64,000 nt of DNA, taken from assembly GCF_003762925.1 (NCBI RefSeq), contig NZ_RJUK01000001.1, positions 496,001 to 560,000 on the forward strand. The letters are read 5' to 3'. Positions 1 to 11,037 of this stretch are shown here, piece by piece. Position 1 is the first letter of the stretch. Each line of letters opens with the position of its first letter. A model generated the notes under the pieces. It searched no databases and was not told the DNA's origin. It saw only the letters and a program-made list of their open reading frames with translations. The translations under genes were made by a program, and so were the position numbers. The DNA comes from Marinimicrobium koreense (GTDB lineage: Bacteria; Pseudomonadota; Gammaproteobacteria; Pseudomonadales; Cellvibrionaceae).

Positions 1-543
1 GCAATCAAAGACGCAGTGACCGCCCAACTCCCGCAGGGCATTCCCGAGCGCGGTGAACAGGGTGCGATTGTCCAGATGCCCTTCGTTTTCCAGGAGAAGC
101 CCATGCTGGAACTGGTCGTTCAGATCTGGCTCCAACGAGTGAAGCGCTGGGCGGGTCAACCACTGGTAACCCTGGGTGTCGCCGGTGACGTGGTACAGGT
201 CCCGGTAAAACTGGGTCAGTTCTGACTGATCCTGGGGATGGGCCACCACCAGGCTGCCATTGAATTGCCACAGCGGGCGACGGTGCGCTGGTAACTGTTT
301 GACCCACTGCGGCCACTGACGCAGGGCGTAGCGGCCCATATCGTAGATAAACCGGTCGGAGACGACCGCTTCGCTAAGCGGCGCGACCATCCCCGCCGCG
401 GTCCAGGCGGCGGCCTGGGTGCCGTGTTCCGGGCCGCGATCAAACAGCATGACGCGGTGCCCTTTGCGGAGCAGCTGCCAGGCGATCAGCCGCCCGAGCA
501 GGCCCGCACCGGCAATACCGATGGAAAGTTTTGCATGACTCAT
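1..543 (-). CDS. thiO: Glycine oxidase ThiO, N-terminal part (runs off the window)
   Basis: An open frame from an ATG at 543 runs leftward without a stop to base 1, so only the first 181 codons are present. The product starts with a Rossmann dinucleotide-binding fold (GAGLLG at residues 12-17, then an acidic residue in LFDRG), followed by the TAAGMVAPLSE segment typical of ThiO/DAO FAD-dependent amine oxidases. ThiO oxidises glycine to the imine used to build the thiazole of thiamine. The TPP riboswitch immediately upstream on the same strand supports a thiamine role over another DAO-family oxidase. The C-terminal substrate domain is outside the window. Confidence 0.85.
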   Translation of the reverse strand, partial: MSHAKLSIGIAGAGLLGRLIAWQLLRKGHRVMLFDRGPEHGTQAAAWTAAGMVAPLSEAVVSDRFIYDMGRYALRQWPQWVKQLPAHRRPLWQFNGSLVVAHPQDQSELTQFYRDLYHVTGDTQGYQWLTRPALHSLEPDLNDQFQHGLLLENEGHLDNRTLFTALGNALRELGGHCVFDC

Positions 544-621
544 AAGACCTCAAACACAAAGGTATAGCGTGTGAGATCAGGAGTTTGAAGCAGGGGAAGG
601 GGGCCAGACAGGGCCAGGCTC

Positions 622-706
622 GCTTGTTTCCTCCGCAGGCATCAACCTGATCAGGTTCAACGGGTTTCGGTGTGACCGATCTCAGCCCCTTACGCAGGGC
701 ACCCCG
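622..706 (-). promoter_or_regulatory. TPP (thiamine pyrophosphate) riboswitch
   Basis: Read on the minus strand this segment has the THI-element signatures in order: a GGGGTGCCC 5' stem, CTGAGA (680-685), ACCCGTTGAACCTGATC, and GCGGAGGAAAC (626-636). It ends about 80 bases before the thiO start on the same strand. In gammaproteobacteria such elements switch off thiamine genes when TPP binds. A GGCC hairpin follows the aptamer, but I cannot tell whether the output is termination or masking of the ribosome site. Confidence 0.93.
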
Positions 707-749
707 ACAAGTTCGTATTTATAGTAACCAGAGCGAAAGCCAGAATCAA

Positions 750-861
750 CGGTTACGGCGGATGCGTAGAGCGTGGTTACGGCGGATGCGCTTCGCTTAT
801 CCGCCCTACGCAAACCACGGGGGCCGCGTAGGGCGGATAAGCCGAAGGCGCATCCGCCGTA
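750..861. repeat. Cluster of REP-like palindromes
   Basis: Two complete palindromes of about 35 bp (777-811 and 827-861), each pairing GGCGGAT with ATCCGCC and edged by GTAGGGC, plus a half copy near 750-768. The same unit recurs at 10950, 11038, 19498 and 58183. They sit just downstream of xseA, between the tail of that gene and the riboswitch, the usual extragenic place for REP elements. They could act as mRNA stabilisers or transcription barriers; no transposase is linked. Confidence 0.8.
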
Positions 862-871
862 AAACAAACCG

Positions 872-2215
872 CTACTCCTCCACCCGACTGAGAATCTCCC
901 CGGCCGCCACCCGCGTTCGGATCCGCTCCCCGGGCTTCACCTGCGCCGCATCCCGAATCACCTCACCGGCGTCGTTGTGCACGATGGCATAACCGCGCTC
1001 CAGCGTGTTCAGCGGACTCACCCCGTGCAACAATCGCCCGGCTTCGCTCAGTCGCTGGCGCTGCTGCTTCAAGGTCTGTTGCATCTGTCGGTTCAGCCGC
1101 TGGCGAAGCTGCTCGATGCGGGTTTGCCATTGGCGAAGTTGTGGCTCCGGCCGCTGCGCTTTCTGGCGGGCCGCGAGATTGTCCAGGCGCTGGCGTGCCT
1201 GCCCCAATCGCTGCTGCATGACGCGACGCAAACGCAGCTCCAGGCTGTCCAGACGCTGGCTTTGTTGCTGCAAACGCTCCCCGGGATGACGCAGGCGCTT
1301 GCTGAGATGTTGCAGATGTTGTTGCTCGGCCTGAAGGCGGCGACGCGTCAGTTGGGTCAGGCGCTGCTCGTAGCTGCGAAACCGGACTAACCATTCGCTG
1401 GCGTCGGGCACCACCAACTCCGCAGCAGCGGAGGGGGTCGGCGCGCGCAGGTCGGCGACAAAATCGGCGATGGTGACATCCACTTCGTGACCCACGGCGC
1501 TGATCACCGGTAGGTCGCTGGCGGCAATGGCCCTGGCCACCACTTCCTCGTTAAACGGCCACAGGTCCTCCAGAGAGCCACCACCCCGGCCCAGAATCAG
1601 TACATCAAACAGCCCCGATCGGTTAGCCAACGACAGGGCCTCAACAATCGCGGGAGCGGCCTCTTTGCCCTGCACGGGTACCGGCACCAGGGTGACCGGA
1701 ATGCTCGGGAAGCGGCGCTGCAGCACGGTGAGAATATCCCGTACCGCCGCGCCACTGGCCGAGGTGATCACGCCAATATGACGGGGCAGGGCGGGAATGG
1801 GCCGCTTGCGGGCCGGGTCGAACAGGCCCTCCTGCGCGAGCTTGTGTTTGAGTGCCTCAAAGGCCCGCTGCAGGGCGCCGGCGCCGGCCTCCTCCATGTG
1901 CTCGGCAATCAGCTGATAATCGCCGCGGTTCTCATACAGGCTGACCCGGGCCCGTAACAGTACCTGCTGGCCCTGCTGTGGATTGAAGCGCACCTGCTGG
2001 TTGCGGCCGCGAAACATGGCACAGCGCACCTGGGCCTGATCGTCCTTCAGAGTGAAGTACCAGTGGCCGGAGGAGGGGCGGGCAAAGTTGGATATCTCCC
2101 CCTCGACCCAGATCAGGGGCAGGTGGGTTTCCAGCAACTGCTTGGCGCGCCGGTTGAGTTGGCTGACAGAGAAAATCGGCCGTTCGGAGGTGGTTGTGGG
2201 GTCATTTTCAAACAT
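872..2215 (-). CDS. xseA: Exodeoxyribonuclease VII large subunit
   Basis: A 447-residue protein with an N-terminal OB fold ([34 protein letters not shown]), the central exonuclease domain ([59 protein letters not shown]) and a long C-terminal coiled coil rich in Gln and Arg. With XseB it degrades single-stranded DNA to oligonucleotides. I start it at the ATG at 2215 because the protein then begins [13 protein letters not shown]; 17 further upstream codons are open but do not look like protein and cover the promoter. It is divergent from guaB. Confidence 0.97.
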   Translation of the reverse strand: MFENDPTTTSERPIFSVSQLNRRAKQLLETHLPLIWVEGEISNFARPSSGHWYFTLKDDQAQVRCAMFRGRNQQVRFNPQQGQQVLLRARVSLYENRGDYQLIAEHMEEAGAGALQRAFEALKHKLAQEGLFDPARKRPIPALPRHIGVITSASGAAVRDILTVLQRRFPSIPVTLVPVPVQGKEAAPAIVEALSLANRSGLFDVLILGRGGGSLEDLWPFNEEVVARAIAASDLPVISAVGHEVDVTIADFVADLRAPTPSAAAELVVPDASEWLVRFRSYEQRLTQLTRRRLQAEQQHLQHLSKRLRHPGERLQQQSQRLDSLELRLRRVMQQRLGQARQRLDNLAARQKAQRPEPQLRQWQTRIEQLRQRLNRQMQQTLKQQRQRLSEAGRLLHGVSPLNTLERGYAIVHNDAGEVIRDAAQVKPGERIRTRVAAGEILSRVEE

Positions 2216-2221
2216 GCTGGC

Positions 2222-2250
2222 ATTATACCCAAACCGGACAGGGCTTATGT
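2222..2250 (-). promoter_or_regulatory. Probable xseA promoter
   Basis: The minus strand has a perfect TATAAT (2222-2227) only seven bases before the xseA ATG, so the transcript would have almost no leader. The -35 at 17 bp spacing is poor (ACATAA, 2245-2250). The -10 match is clear; the start point is inference. Confidence 0.4.
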
Positions 2251-2294
2251 CGAAAATGACTGGCAAAACAATGACTTTTAACCGGTGATGGCAG

Positions 2295-2323
2295 TTTACC
2301 CACAGCCGCGTGGGCGGTATAAT
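2295..2323 (+). promoter_or_regulatory. guaB promoter (sigma-70 type)
   Basis: TTTACC (2295-2300) and a perfect TATAAT (2318-2323) are separated by 17 bp and end 36 bases before the guaB ATG. This is the most canonical vegetative promoter in the region. Confidence 0.7.
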
Positions 2324-2326
2324 TGA

Positions 2327-3832
<1,506 letters not shown>

Positions 3833-3901
3833 CACAGCTTATTTTGGTCCAGGTTCTTACTGGTGTCGCCAGTGAATCTTGCGCAACATCAAGGGCCGAT
3901 G

Positions 3902-4043
3902 CGGGGTATGGCCTTTAAAGACTCTCGGACGCCTACATGGATGTAGGTGATAGAGCGACGCAAGGAAGCCAAAGCCGAGGCAGGGAGCCGACGAGAAGCC
4001 CCCAGGGATGGGTTCACGGCGGGTCTTTAAAGGCCATACCCCG
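3902..4043. repeat. Long-arm palindromic element, copy A
   Basis: The ends 3902-3922 and 4023-4043 are perfect inverted repeats of 21 bp. The inner part carries a smaller hairpin around CCTACATGGATGTAGG and, beside the right arm, the family motif GGGTTCACGGCG followed by GTCT. It fills most of the 288-bp guaB-guaA gap. As RNA it would fold into a very stable long hairpin that could attenuate or process the guaBA transcript. Four related copies occur in the window (8663, 9261, 11109, 57981). Confidence 0.8.
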
Positions 4044-4120
4044 TAGCGGCCCGGCTACGAAGCCCCATAGCTAGCTACGACGCTCAAACGAGCTCGCACC
4101 AACCAACATCAAGAGCCCCC

Positions 4121-5698
4121 ATGACTCAAGACATCCACGCCCAAAGAATTCTCATCCTCGACTTCGGCTCCCAATACACCCAGCTCATCGCCCGAAGAGT
4201 GCGCGAAATCGGCGTCTTCTCCGAAATCCGCGCCTTCGACATGAGCGACGACGAAATCCGGGACTACAACCCCAACGGCATCATCCTCGCCGGTGGCCCC
4301 GAATCCGTCCACGCCGAAGGCAGCCCGAGAGCACCCCAGGCCGTCTTCGAGCTCGGCGTGCCCGTGCTCGGCATCTGCTACGGTATGCAGACCATGGCCG
4401 AACAACTGGGCGGCTCCGTACAGGGCTCCAAAGTCCAGGAATTTGGCTACGCCCAAGTCAAGGTTCACGGCCAGACCCAACTGCTGCACGACATCAAAGA
4501 CCACCTCGACCACAACGGCGACTCCCTGCTCGACGTCTGGATGAGCCACGGCGACAAAGTCATCAAACTGCCGCCGGACTTCGACATCATGGCCTCTACC
4601 CCGAGCTGCCCCATCGCCGGCATGGCCAACGAAACCAAAAAATTCTACGGCGTCCAGTTTCACCCGGAAGTCACCCACACCCTTCAGGGTAAGCGCATCC
4701 TCGAACACTTCGTGTTCGAACTCTGCGGCTGCGAAGCCCTTTGGACTCCGGCCAAAATCGTCGACGACGCCATCGAAAAAGTGCGCGAACAAGTGGGCAA
4801 GGACAAAGTCCTGCTCGGCCTGTCCGGGGGCGTGGACTCCTCAGTGGTGGCGGCCCTGTTACACAAAGCCATCGGCGACCAGCTCACCTGCGTGTTCGTC
4901 GACAACGGCCTGCTGCGCAAAGACGAAGGCGACCAGGTCATGGAAATGTTCGCCCGTAACATGGGCGTGAAGGTGATCCGTGTCGATGCCGAAGACCAGT
5001 TTCTTGGCAAGCTTCACGGCGTGGATGACCCCGAAGCCAAGCGCAAGATCATCGGCAACACCTTCATCGATGTGTTCGATGATGAAGCCACCAAACTCAA
5101 AGACGTCAATTGGCTGGCCCAGGGCACCATCTATCCGGATGTGATTGAATCCGCCGCCGCCAAAACCGGCAAGGCTCACGTGATCAAATCCCACCACAAT
5201 GTGGGCGGCCTGCCGGAAACCATGAAAATGCAGCTGGTGGAACCGCTGCGTGAGCTGTTCAAAGACGAAGTGCGAAAAATCGGTCTGGAGCTCGGCCTGC
5301 CTTACGATATGGTCTACCGCCATCCCTTCCCGGGGCCGGGCCTGGGCGTGCGCATTCTGGGTGAAGTGAAAAAAGAGTACGCCGATATTCTGCGCGAAGC
5401 CGATGCCATTTTTATTGAAGAGCTGCACAACGCCGACTGGTACCACAAAACCAGCCAGGCCTTTGCGGTGTTCCTGCCGGTCAAATCGGTCGGTGTCGTT
5501 GGGGATGCTCGTCGCTACGAGTGGGTCATTGCCCTGCGCGCGGTGGAAACCATCGACTTCATGACCGCACGCTGGGCGCATCTGCCGTACGAATTGCTGG
5601 AGAAAGTCTCCAACCGTATCATCAATGAGATTTCCGGTGTGTCACGGGTGACCTACGATGTATCCAGTAAGCCACCCGCGACCATCGAATGGGAGTAG
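4121..5698 (+). CDS. guaA: GMP synthase (glutamine-hydrolysing)
   Basis: A 525-residue enzyme that aminates XMP to GMP. The N-terminal class I glutamine amidotransferase has the nucleophile Cys86 in GICYGMQ and the His-Glu pair in FHPEVTHT. The ATP pyrophosphatase domain follows, with the PP-loop SGGVDSS near residue 235. The C-terminal dimerisation domain ends in the family signature PPATIEWE. Its length is standard for the family. It follows guaB and completes the guanine nucleotide branch. Confidence 0.98.
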   Translation: MTQDIHAQRILILDFGSQYTQLIARRVREIGVFSEIRAFDMSDDEIRDYNPNGIILAGGPESVHAEGSPRAPQAVFELGVPVLGICYGMQTMAEQLGGSVQGSKVQEFGYAQVKVHGQTQLLHDIKDHLDHNGDSLLDVWMSHGDKVIKLPPDFDIMASTPSCPIAGMANETKKFYGVQFHPEVTHTLQGKRILEHFVFELCGCEALWTPAKIVDDAIEKVREQVGKDKVLLGLSGGVDSSVVAALLHKAIGDQLTCVFVDNGLLRKDEGDQVMEMFARNMGVKVIRVDAEDQFLGKLHGVDDPEAKRKIIGNTFIDVFDDEATKLKDVNWLAQGTIYPDVIESAAAKTGKAHVIKSHHNVGGLPETMKMQLVEPLRELFKDEVRKIGLELGLPYDMVYRHPFPGPGLGVRILGEVKKEYADILREADAIFIEELHNADWYHKTSQAFAVFLPVKSVGVVGDARRYEWVIALRAVETIDFMTARWAHLPYELLEKVSNRIINEISGVSRVTYDVSSKPPATIEWE

Positions 5699-5715
5699 GC
5701 CGTCTTTTGACGGCC
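5698..5715 (+). terminator. Hairpin overlapping the guaA stop
   Basis: GGCCGTC and GACGGCC pair around a TTTT loop, starting on the last base of the TAG stop. No U-tract follows, so it may be an RNA-stability hairpin rather than an intrinsic terminator. Confidence 0.3.
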
Positions 5716-5753
5716 GTGCATGAATAACAGATAAACGAACCCGGTATTCACCA

Positions 5754-6470
5754 ATGGGCAGAGCCTACCAGAACCGCAAAGAATCCATGTCCAAAACCTC
5801 GGACATGAAATCCAAAATTTACAGCCGTTACAGCCGTGAGATTTACATGTGCGCCAAGTCCGGTGGCATCGAGCCGACCGGCAACCTGGCGTTGGCGTCT
5901 CTGCTGGAGCGGGCAAAGAAAGAGCAGGTGCCCGCTCATGTGATCGATAAAGCGATCGCCAAGGCCGAAGGCGGCGGCGGAGAAGACTTTGCGGTAGCGC
6001 GCTATGAAGGGTTTGGGCCCGGCAACACCATGATCATTGTCGACTGCCTGACCGACAATCCCAACCGGACCTACGGCGATGTGCGCACCTGCTTCAACAA
6101 GGTGAAAGCCAAACTGGGTGCCTCGGGCGCGGTCAGTCACTTGTTCGACCACAGCGCGATTTTCCGTTTCTCCGGGCCGGACGAAGACGCGGTGCTGGAG
6201 GCTCTGGCGGACGCCGATGTCGATGTCACCGATATCGAGGCCGAGGAGGGCATCATCACGGTATTTGCCCCGCAGACCGAATACGCCAAAACGCGCAACG
6301 CCCTGAAGGAGGCCTTCGAAGGGATCGAGTTTGAGGTTGAGGATGTGCAGTTCATCCCTCAGATAACCACCGAGATCGCGGGCGAGGACGTCGAGCAGTT
6401 CGAGAAAATGGTCGAACTGTTGAACTTTCTGGACGATGTTCAGCGCGTTTTCCATAATGCGGAGTATTGA
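5754..6470 (+). CDS. YebC/PmpR (TACO1) family protein, YeeN type
   Basis: A 238-residue protein beginning MGRAYQNRKESMSKTSDMKSK, the hallmark of the YeeN branch of the YebC family, with the family's acidic C-terminal half (VEDVQFIPQ). Members bind nucleic acid: some were described as transcription regulators, and more recent work assigns YebC proteins to helping ribosomes through proline-rich stretches. Which role applies here cannot be read from the sequence. It lies 55 bp after guaA and may share its transcript. Confidence 0.9.
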   Translation: MGRAYQNRKESMSKTSDMKSKIYSRYSREIYMCAKSGGIEPTGNLALASLLERAKKEQVPAHVIDKAIAKAEGGGGEDFAVARYEGFGPGNTMIIVDCLTDNPNRTYGDVRTCFNKVKAKLGASGAVSHLFDHSAIFRFSGPDEDAVLEALADADVDVTDIEAEEGIITVFAPQTEYAKTRNALKEAFEGIEFEVEDVQFIPQITTEIAGEDVEQFEKMVELLNFLDDVQRVFHNAEY

Positions 6471-6576
6471 GGCGCGGTAACCGCGCTCTCAATCAGCAAG
6501 AGGAGAAAGGCGTCACATTCCTCCCTGGCTCCCTGTGCTACGCTTTCCGGATTGACCGGCACAGACAGGGGGCCCT

Positions 6577-6939
6577 ATGCCGTACATCCACCATCAGCTC
6601 AACGGTGCCAGTGTCGGCTACTATGAGCTCAGCAACGAAACCCTGACCATCGGGCGCAGCGCCGATAATCACCTGGTTGTGGATGATGCCACGGTCAGTG
6701 GGCACCACGCCGTCATCGAGGCGACCGCTCAGGGTTTCCGCATCCGGGACCTGAACAGCACCAACGGCGTCTGGGTGAACGTTCAGCGGGTGCCCGAGGC
6801 GCCCTTGAGAGTTGAAGACAGCATTCGGGTCGGAACCCATGAGCTGCAGTACGCCGAGCAGATTTCCGACGAGCTGCAGCGCACCCTGAAAATCAAAAAA
6901 AGCTGGATTCCCGGCATTTACTACACCGCTGAGAAATAA
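6577..6939 (+). CDS. Small FHA-domain protein (upstream of the kinase)
   Basis: A 120-residue protein that is essentially one forkhead-associated domain. The phosphothreonine-binding set is visible: Gly26-Arg27 (LTIGRS), Ser41 with His44 (SGHH), and Asn60 to Gly64 (NSTNG). FHA domains bind phosphothreonine peptides. The stop is 9 bp before the start of the Ser/Thr kinase, so the two are very probably co-transcribed and this is a likely kinase substrate or adaptor. No signal peptide or membrane segment is visible. Confidence 0.88.
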   Translation: MPYIHHQLNGASVGYYELSNETLTIGRSADNHLVVDDATVSGHHAVIEATAQGFRIRDLNSTNGVWVNVQRVPEAPLRVEDSIRVGTHELQYAEQISDELQRTLKIKKSWIPGIYYTAEK

Positions 6940-6948
6940 GCCGTCTTC

Positions 6949-8628
6949 ATGAGCGCTACCTTCACGGAACGATTGGCCGACGGACTGAGCCTGCGCGTGC
7001 TGGTATTGTTGCTAGGCGGCTGGCTGATCCTGCTTCCCCAATCCCTCCAATCGCCCTCCTGGCTTGATGCGATGCTCTTTGATGCCTCCTTGGCATTGAC
7101 CCCCGAGCGGGTTCGTTACACTCATCCGGCCTCCCCATCGTCGACTGGCGGATGGTATTCGATCTGGCCCCAGGTTACCGACCGCTGGGCAGAGCAGGGC
7201 CTGTCCAGGCATTCCGGGGCGCTTCTCAATGGCGGCTACCGGACGCCCTGGTGGTTTTATCCGGCCTTCTCCGGTCTGATTCTGGCTCTGGCGGTTTATC
7301 TACTCTGGTTGACCCCGGTCATGGGCAGAGTGGCCGCGCTATTGATGACCGGGCTGCTGACCATCGGCCTGGTTGCGGGGCAGATTGGTGCCCAGATCAG
7401 TCAGGGTTTGTATCTGCCGCTCGGGCTTGCGGTTCAGTACCTGTGGGTCGGACTGTTGCTGATCGGTGCGTATTGGCACCAGCGTCGCTGGTATCGCCAG
7501 GCGCAGTATCTGCGTCGTCAGTTGGGGATTGAGCGCTTTGATAACGGTCACTGGAAAGAAGCGCTGACCGCGCTGAAAGCCTGCCCCACCTCGGAGTCTA
7601 TTCTGGATCTGCTCTACGACCAGGCCAGAGAGCACGAACGCCGGCAGCGCCGCCAGGAGGCGCTGGCCTGTTACCGGGAGATCGCGCGGCGCAAGCCCAT
7701 GTACCGTGACGTAGCGCAACGACTCAAGGCGCTGGAGGCTCGGCAGGGGGGCACAGGCACCGCGAACCTGGCAAAGACCCAGGTGCTGGAGGAGTTCGCC
7801 GTACCCCAGCAACTGGGGCGCTACCAGATCGAGCGGGAGTTGGGGCGTGGCGCAATGGGCATCGTCTATCTCGGGCGAGATCCCCATATTGCCCGGGAGG
7901 TGGCCATCAAAACACTGAATGTTGCGCCCTTCGATGCCGATGAGCGCGAGAGCCTGAAAAAGCGGTTTTTCCGGGAAGCGGAAGCGGCGGGGCGGTTGCG
8001 GCACCCGAACATTGTGACGGTATACGACGTGGGGCAGGAGCATGCGTTGGCCTTTATCGCCATGGATTACGTCCGTGGCGAGCCGCTCAGCGAACGCACC
8101 GCCCAATCCCGGCAGCTTCCGCTCGCCAAGGTCTATGAGCTGATGGCTACTGTTGCGGAGGCGCTGGCCTATGCCCACGAGCAGCAGGTGGTTCACCGGG
8201 ATATCAAGCCGGGGAATATTCTCTATGACCCGGATGAAAACCGGGTGGTGGTGACCGATTTCGGAATCGCCCGGGTGGCCAACAGCGCCCGGACCCAGAC
8301 TGGCGAGATTATGGGGAGCCCTCTCTATATGTCCCCGGAGCAGCTCAAGGGGGCGCGGGTAGGGCCAGCGAGCGATATTTTCAGTCTGGGCGTGACTCTG
8401 TACCAACTGCTGACCGGGGCGCTGCCATTTCGTGGCGATACGATTGCAGAGCTGAGCTATCAGATCGTGCAGAGCCGGCACCGGCCTCTGCGTGAGGTGC
8501 GGAAGGATCTGCCGCGCAGTGCCACGCGGATTGTGAACAAAGCGCTACAGAAAGAGCCGGAAAAACGCTATGCAACTGCGGCCGAGATGGCCAAGGCATT
8601 ACGCTCGGCACTGGAGAAAGAGTTCTGA
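6949..8628 (+). CDS. Membrane-anchored Ser/Thr protein kinase
   Basis: A 559-residue protein with its kinase at the C-terminal end. The N-terminal third has a hydrophobic segment at about 16-32, a short extracytoplasmic stretch (about 33-103) and three more membrane segments (about 104-176). A Arg-rich linker with a TPR-like repeat follows (about 180-270). The Hanks-type kinase has the Gly loop GRGAMG (299-304), Lys321 in VAIK, HRDIKPGN with Asp418, and DFG with Asp437; all catalytic residues are present. The layout resembles CHASE2-kinases but with a shortened sensor. FHA genes flank it on both sides. Confidence 0.92.
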   Translation: MSATFTERLADGLSLRVLVLLLGGWLILLPQSLQSPSWLDAMLFDASLALTPERVRYTHPASPSSTGGWYSIWPQVTDRWAEQGLSRHSGALLNGGYRTPWWFYPAFSGLILALAVYLLWLTPVMGRVAALLMTGLLTIGLVAGQIGAQISQGLYLPLGLAVQYLWVGLLLIGAYWHQRRWYRQAQYLRRQLGIERFDNGHWKEALTALKACPTSESILDLLYDQAREHERRQRRQEALACYREIARRKPMYRDVAQRLKALEARQGGTGTANLAKTQVLEEFAVPQQLGRYQIERELGRGAMGIVYLGRDPHIAREVAIKTLNVAPFDADERESLKKRFFREAEAAGRLRHPNIVTVYDVGQEHALAFIAMDYVRGEPLSERTAQSRQLPLAKVYELMATVAEALAYAHEQQVVHRDIKPGNILYDPDENRVVVTDFGIARVANSARTQTGEIMGSPLYMSPEQLKGARVGPASDIFSLGVTLYQLLTGALPFRGDTIAELSYQIVQSRHRPLREVRKDLPRSATRIVNKALQKEPEKRYATAAEMAKALRSALEKEF

Positions 8629-8662
8629 TGTTTGCGGACAGTCCGCTGTGGCATCAAGTCCG

Positions 8663-8771
8663 GTCTACGACGGGGTATACCGTTTCAAGACACGCCGTAC
8701 ATACGTCCCTGTAGGCTCGGATCGCGGGTCCCCCGCTCTACGGTCTTGAAACGGTATACCCCGACGTAGAC
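8663..8771. repeat. Long-arm palindromic element, copy B
   Basis: Arms 8663-8691 and 8743-8771 are 29-nt inverted repeats with one mismatch. The arm sequence differs from copy A except for the shared CGGGGTAT and the loop-side AGAC. Inside are the family motif ACACGCCGTA beside the left arm and a GGCTCGGATCGCGGGTCCC block also found in copies C and D. It fills the kinase-FHA gap and could end or attenuate that transcript. Confidence 0.8.
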
Positions 8772-8813
8772 CTCAGTGCCATCTTTATCCTATATTCAAA
8801 AAGGTACCCTACA

Positions 8814-9167
8814 ATGGCTTGGTTGATTCAACTCGTAGACGATGTCGCGGTTCACAAGTTTGAACTTGTGGGTGGTGAATTGACGCTGGGGCGTCACCCC
8901 GAGTGTGACGTGCTGATTGACGATAGCGCGGTCAGCGGTCGTCACGCCCGCATGAGCGTGAAGCCCAATCCGGATTTCCCGCAGTTTCGGGAATACTATC
9001 TGGAGGATCTGGGGAGCACCAACGGCACTTTTGTGAACGATCAGCGAGTGGCGCAGCGGTTGCGACTCCACCATAACGACAAGATCCGACTGGCCTGGAA
9101 TCAGTTCAAGTTCGTGGATAACGACGAGCAGGACCTAGAGCGCACCCGACATATGGTATCGAGCTGA
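8814..9167 (+). CDS. Small FHA-domain protein (downstream of the kinase)
   Basis: A 117-residue single FHA domain with Gly26-Arg27 (LTLGRH), Ser41-Gly-Arg-His44, and Ser68 to Gly71 (STNG). It shares layout and length with the FHA protein upstream of the kinase, suggesting duplication or parallel roles as phosphothreonine readers. It is 185 bp after the kinase, with palindromic copy B between them, so it may be transcribed separately or at a different level. Confidence 0.88.
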   Translation: MAWLIQLVDDVAVHKFELVGGELTLGRHPECDVLIDDSAVSGRHARMSVKPNPDFPQFREYYLEDLGSTNGTFVNDQRVAQRLRLHHNDKIRLAWNQFKFVDNDEQDLERTRHMVSS

Positions 9168-9188
9168 TCAATCCACGAAGCACGCTCA

Positions 9189-9221
9189 GTAGGTCGGATT
9201 AGCGAAACGCGCGTAATTCGA
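9189..9221. repeat. REP-like palindrome, GTAGGTCGGATTAG type
   Basis: Starts GTAGGTCGGATTAGCG and ends with a degenerate complementary half. The same sub-type occurs at 27608 and 27684. It lies directly after the FHA gene. Confidence 0.6.
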
Positions 9222-9260
9222 CTATCGCTACCTCAACACTGAGTATGAATGTGGCACTGA

Positions 9261-9425
9261 GGCCCGGGCTGGGACCAACCTTTCAGGACCGTAGAGCGGG
9301 GGACCCGCGATCCGAGCCCCCAGGGGCCGCTCTCTGGCATCCATGCCATCGCGGCATTCGTGCATCCATGCACATCATGGGTTCACGGCGTGTCTTTAAA
9401 GGTCTACCCCATCCCTGCCCGGCCT
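9261..9425. repeat. Long-arm palindromic element, copy C (degenerate arms)
   Basis: The inner region is nearly identical to copy D: GACCCGCGAT, GAGCCCCCA, GGCATCCATGCCATCGCGG and ATGGGTTCACGGCG all recur in order. The outer arms (about 9261-9289 and 9392-9425) pair only partly, so this looks like a decaying copy. It takes up about half of the 355-bp gap before the GH43 gene; the rest holds a REP-like palindrome and an AT-rich stretch that probably contains the GH43 promoter. Confidence 0.7.
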
Positions 9426-9522
9426 TATGAATAACCTCTTAGATCTGGATTCTTCTGTTTGAATTGTATTATGATATTCAGAATACCAATGATTTCATAA
9501 CAATGGCAAGCAGGAGAACACC

Positions 9523-10929
9523 ATGTCGACATCTTTCAAGCGCACTCTGGGCGCCACCCTGATTGGCCTCGCCGGTGCGGCGGGCGTTCAGGCGGACAAC
9601 CCCATCATTACCGAACGCTTCAGCGCGGACCCGGCCGCCCTGGTCCACGACGGTAAGGTCTACCTGTATGTGGGCCATGACGAGGCCACAGTGGATGGGG
9701 ATTTCTTTGTCCTCAAGGAGTGGAACATCTACTCCTCAACCGACCTGGAAAACTGGACCCTCGAGGGCGAGGTGCCGCGCACCATTTTCGAGTGGGCCGA
9801 TGGCGACTCCGCCTGGGCCGCGCAGGCGGTTGAGCGCGACGGTAAGTTCTATTGGTACACCACGGTGCGCATGCCAGTGCCCGAAGAAGGCGATTGGCAG
9901 GGCGGCTATACCCTGGGGGTAGCGGTGTCCGACGATCCGGTCACCGGCTGGAAAGATGCCCTGGGCAAACCGCTGATCGACCCCAACGACACTGAGCCGG
10001 CGCCTCATATGATCGAACACAGCCACAGCTGGGACGACATCGACCCGAGCGTGTTCATTGATCACGACGGCCAGGCCTATCTGTACTGGGGTAACTCCCA
10101 CCTCTACTACGCCAAACTCAAAGACAACATGATCGAGTTCGACGGCGAGGTCCACAAAGTCGAGTTCGACATGCCCGGCACCTTCACCGAAGCGCCCTGG
10201 GTGCACGAGAAAGATGGCAAATACTACCTGACCTACGCCATGAACTACCCCGAAGAGCTGGCCTACGCCATGAGCGACAGCCCGGAAGGCCCCTGGGAAT
10301 ACAAAGGCCTGCTGATGGACGTGCTCGAAGACAGCGGCACCAGCCACCAGGCGATTCTGGAGTACGAGGGTGAAGACTACTTCATCTACCACACCTCCGC
10401 ACTGCCCACCGGCGGCAACTTCCGCCGCTCCGTCTCCATGGAATTCCTGGAGTACAACGCCGATGGCACCATCAAGAAACTGACACCCACCGCCTCCGGC
10501 ATCACGCACGCCGCTCAGGCGCTGCAGAGTCATGCAAATACCGATGAATACGTGCGCTACGGCGACGGCGAAGAAGCCACCCTGGCCGAACTCAATGCCG
10601 ACGACCATTGGCAGTACAAATGGCATGTCGAACCCCTGGTAGAGCAGGGCGGCAACACCGTCTCCTTTCAGCCGGAAACCCGTATGGGCTACTACCTGGT
10701 GGCGCAAGACGGCGATGTCGCCATTGTTGAGCACGACGGTACCGACGAATTCGCTCGTGCGGCGACCTTTGAGCGGGTGAGCGGTCTGGCGGGAGAGGGT
10801 GCGTCCTTCCGTTCGCTGGAGAATCGTGAACATTACCTGATGGTGAATGGCGGTGTGTTGACCTTGGGGCAGCCGGGCTCGGCGTCTGAGCGTAAAGTGG
10901 CGACGTTTGACGTTATTCCCACCGAATAA
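9523..10929 (+). CDS. Secreted glycoside hydrolase family 43 protein with C-terminal AbfB-like domain
   Basis: A 468-residue protein with a cleavable signal peptide (about 1-24, ending VQA-D). The five-bladed propeller of GH43 is recognisable with the three acidic positions expected for the family: Asp36 (SADPAAL, base), Asp174 (DIDPSVF, pKa modulator) and Glu223 (FTEAPWV, acid). Residues from about 375 resemble an arabinose-binding AbfB (CBM42-like) module. Family members release arabinose or xylose from hemicellulose; the exact substrate is not decidable here. It stands alone between palindromic repeats, without linked transporters. Confidence 0.88.
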   Translation: MSTSFKRTLGATLIGLAGAAGVQADNPIITERFSADPAALVHDGKVYLYVGHDEATVDGDFFVLKEWNIYSSTDLENWTLEGEVPRTIFEWADGDSAWAAQAVERDGKFYWYTTVRMPVPEEGDWQGGYTLGVAVSDDPVTGWKDALGKPLIDPNDTEPAPHMIEHSHSWDDIDPSVFIDHDGQAYLYWGNSHLYYAKLKDNMIEFDGEVHKVEFDMPGTFTEAPWVHEKDGKYYLTYAMNYPEELAYAMSDSPEGPWEYKGLLMDVLEDSGTSHQAILEYEGEDYFIYHTSALPTGGNFRRSVSMEFLEYNADGTIKKLTPTASGITHAAQALQSHANTDEYVRYGDGEEATLAELNADDHWQYKWHVEPLVEQGGNTVSFQPETRMGYYLVAQDGDVAIVEHDGTDEFARAATFERVSGLAGEGASFRSLENREHYLMVNGGVLTLGQPGSASERKVATFDVIPTE

Positions 10930-10949
10930 ATTTGTCGTGATTAAGGTGG

Positions 10950-10985
10950 CGTAGGGCGGATAAGGCGAAAGCCGCATCCGCCGTA
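10950..10985. repeat. REP-like palindrome
   Basis: GTAGGGCGGATAAGG paired with GCATCCGCCGTA, same unit as at 777 and 827, 20 bp after the GH43 stop. Confidence 0.75.
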
Positions 10986-11037
10986 AATACCCGTGATGCC
11001 TCCACAATAACTTCCTGTAGTCACCTCAACGCCTGGG

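Noticed and set aside
750-861. CRISPR array
   Set aside because: Repeats are palindromic units without regular spacers and recur singly through the window; no cas genes are present.
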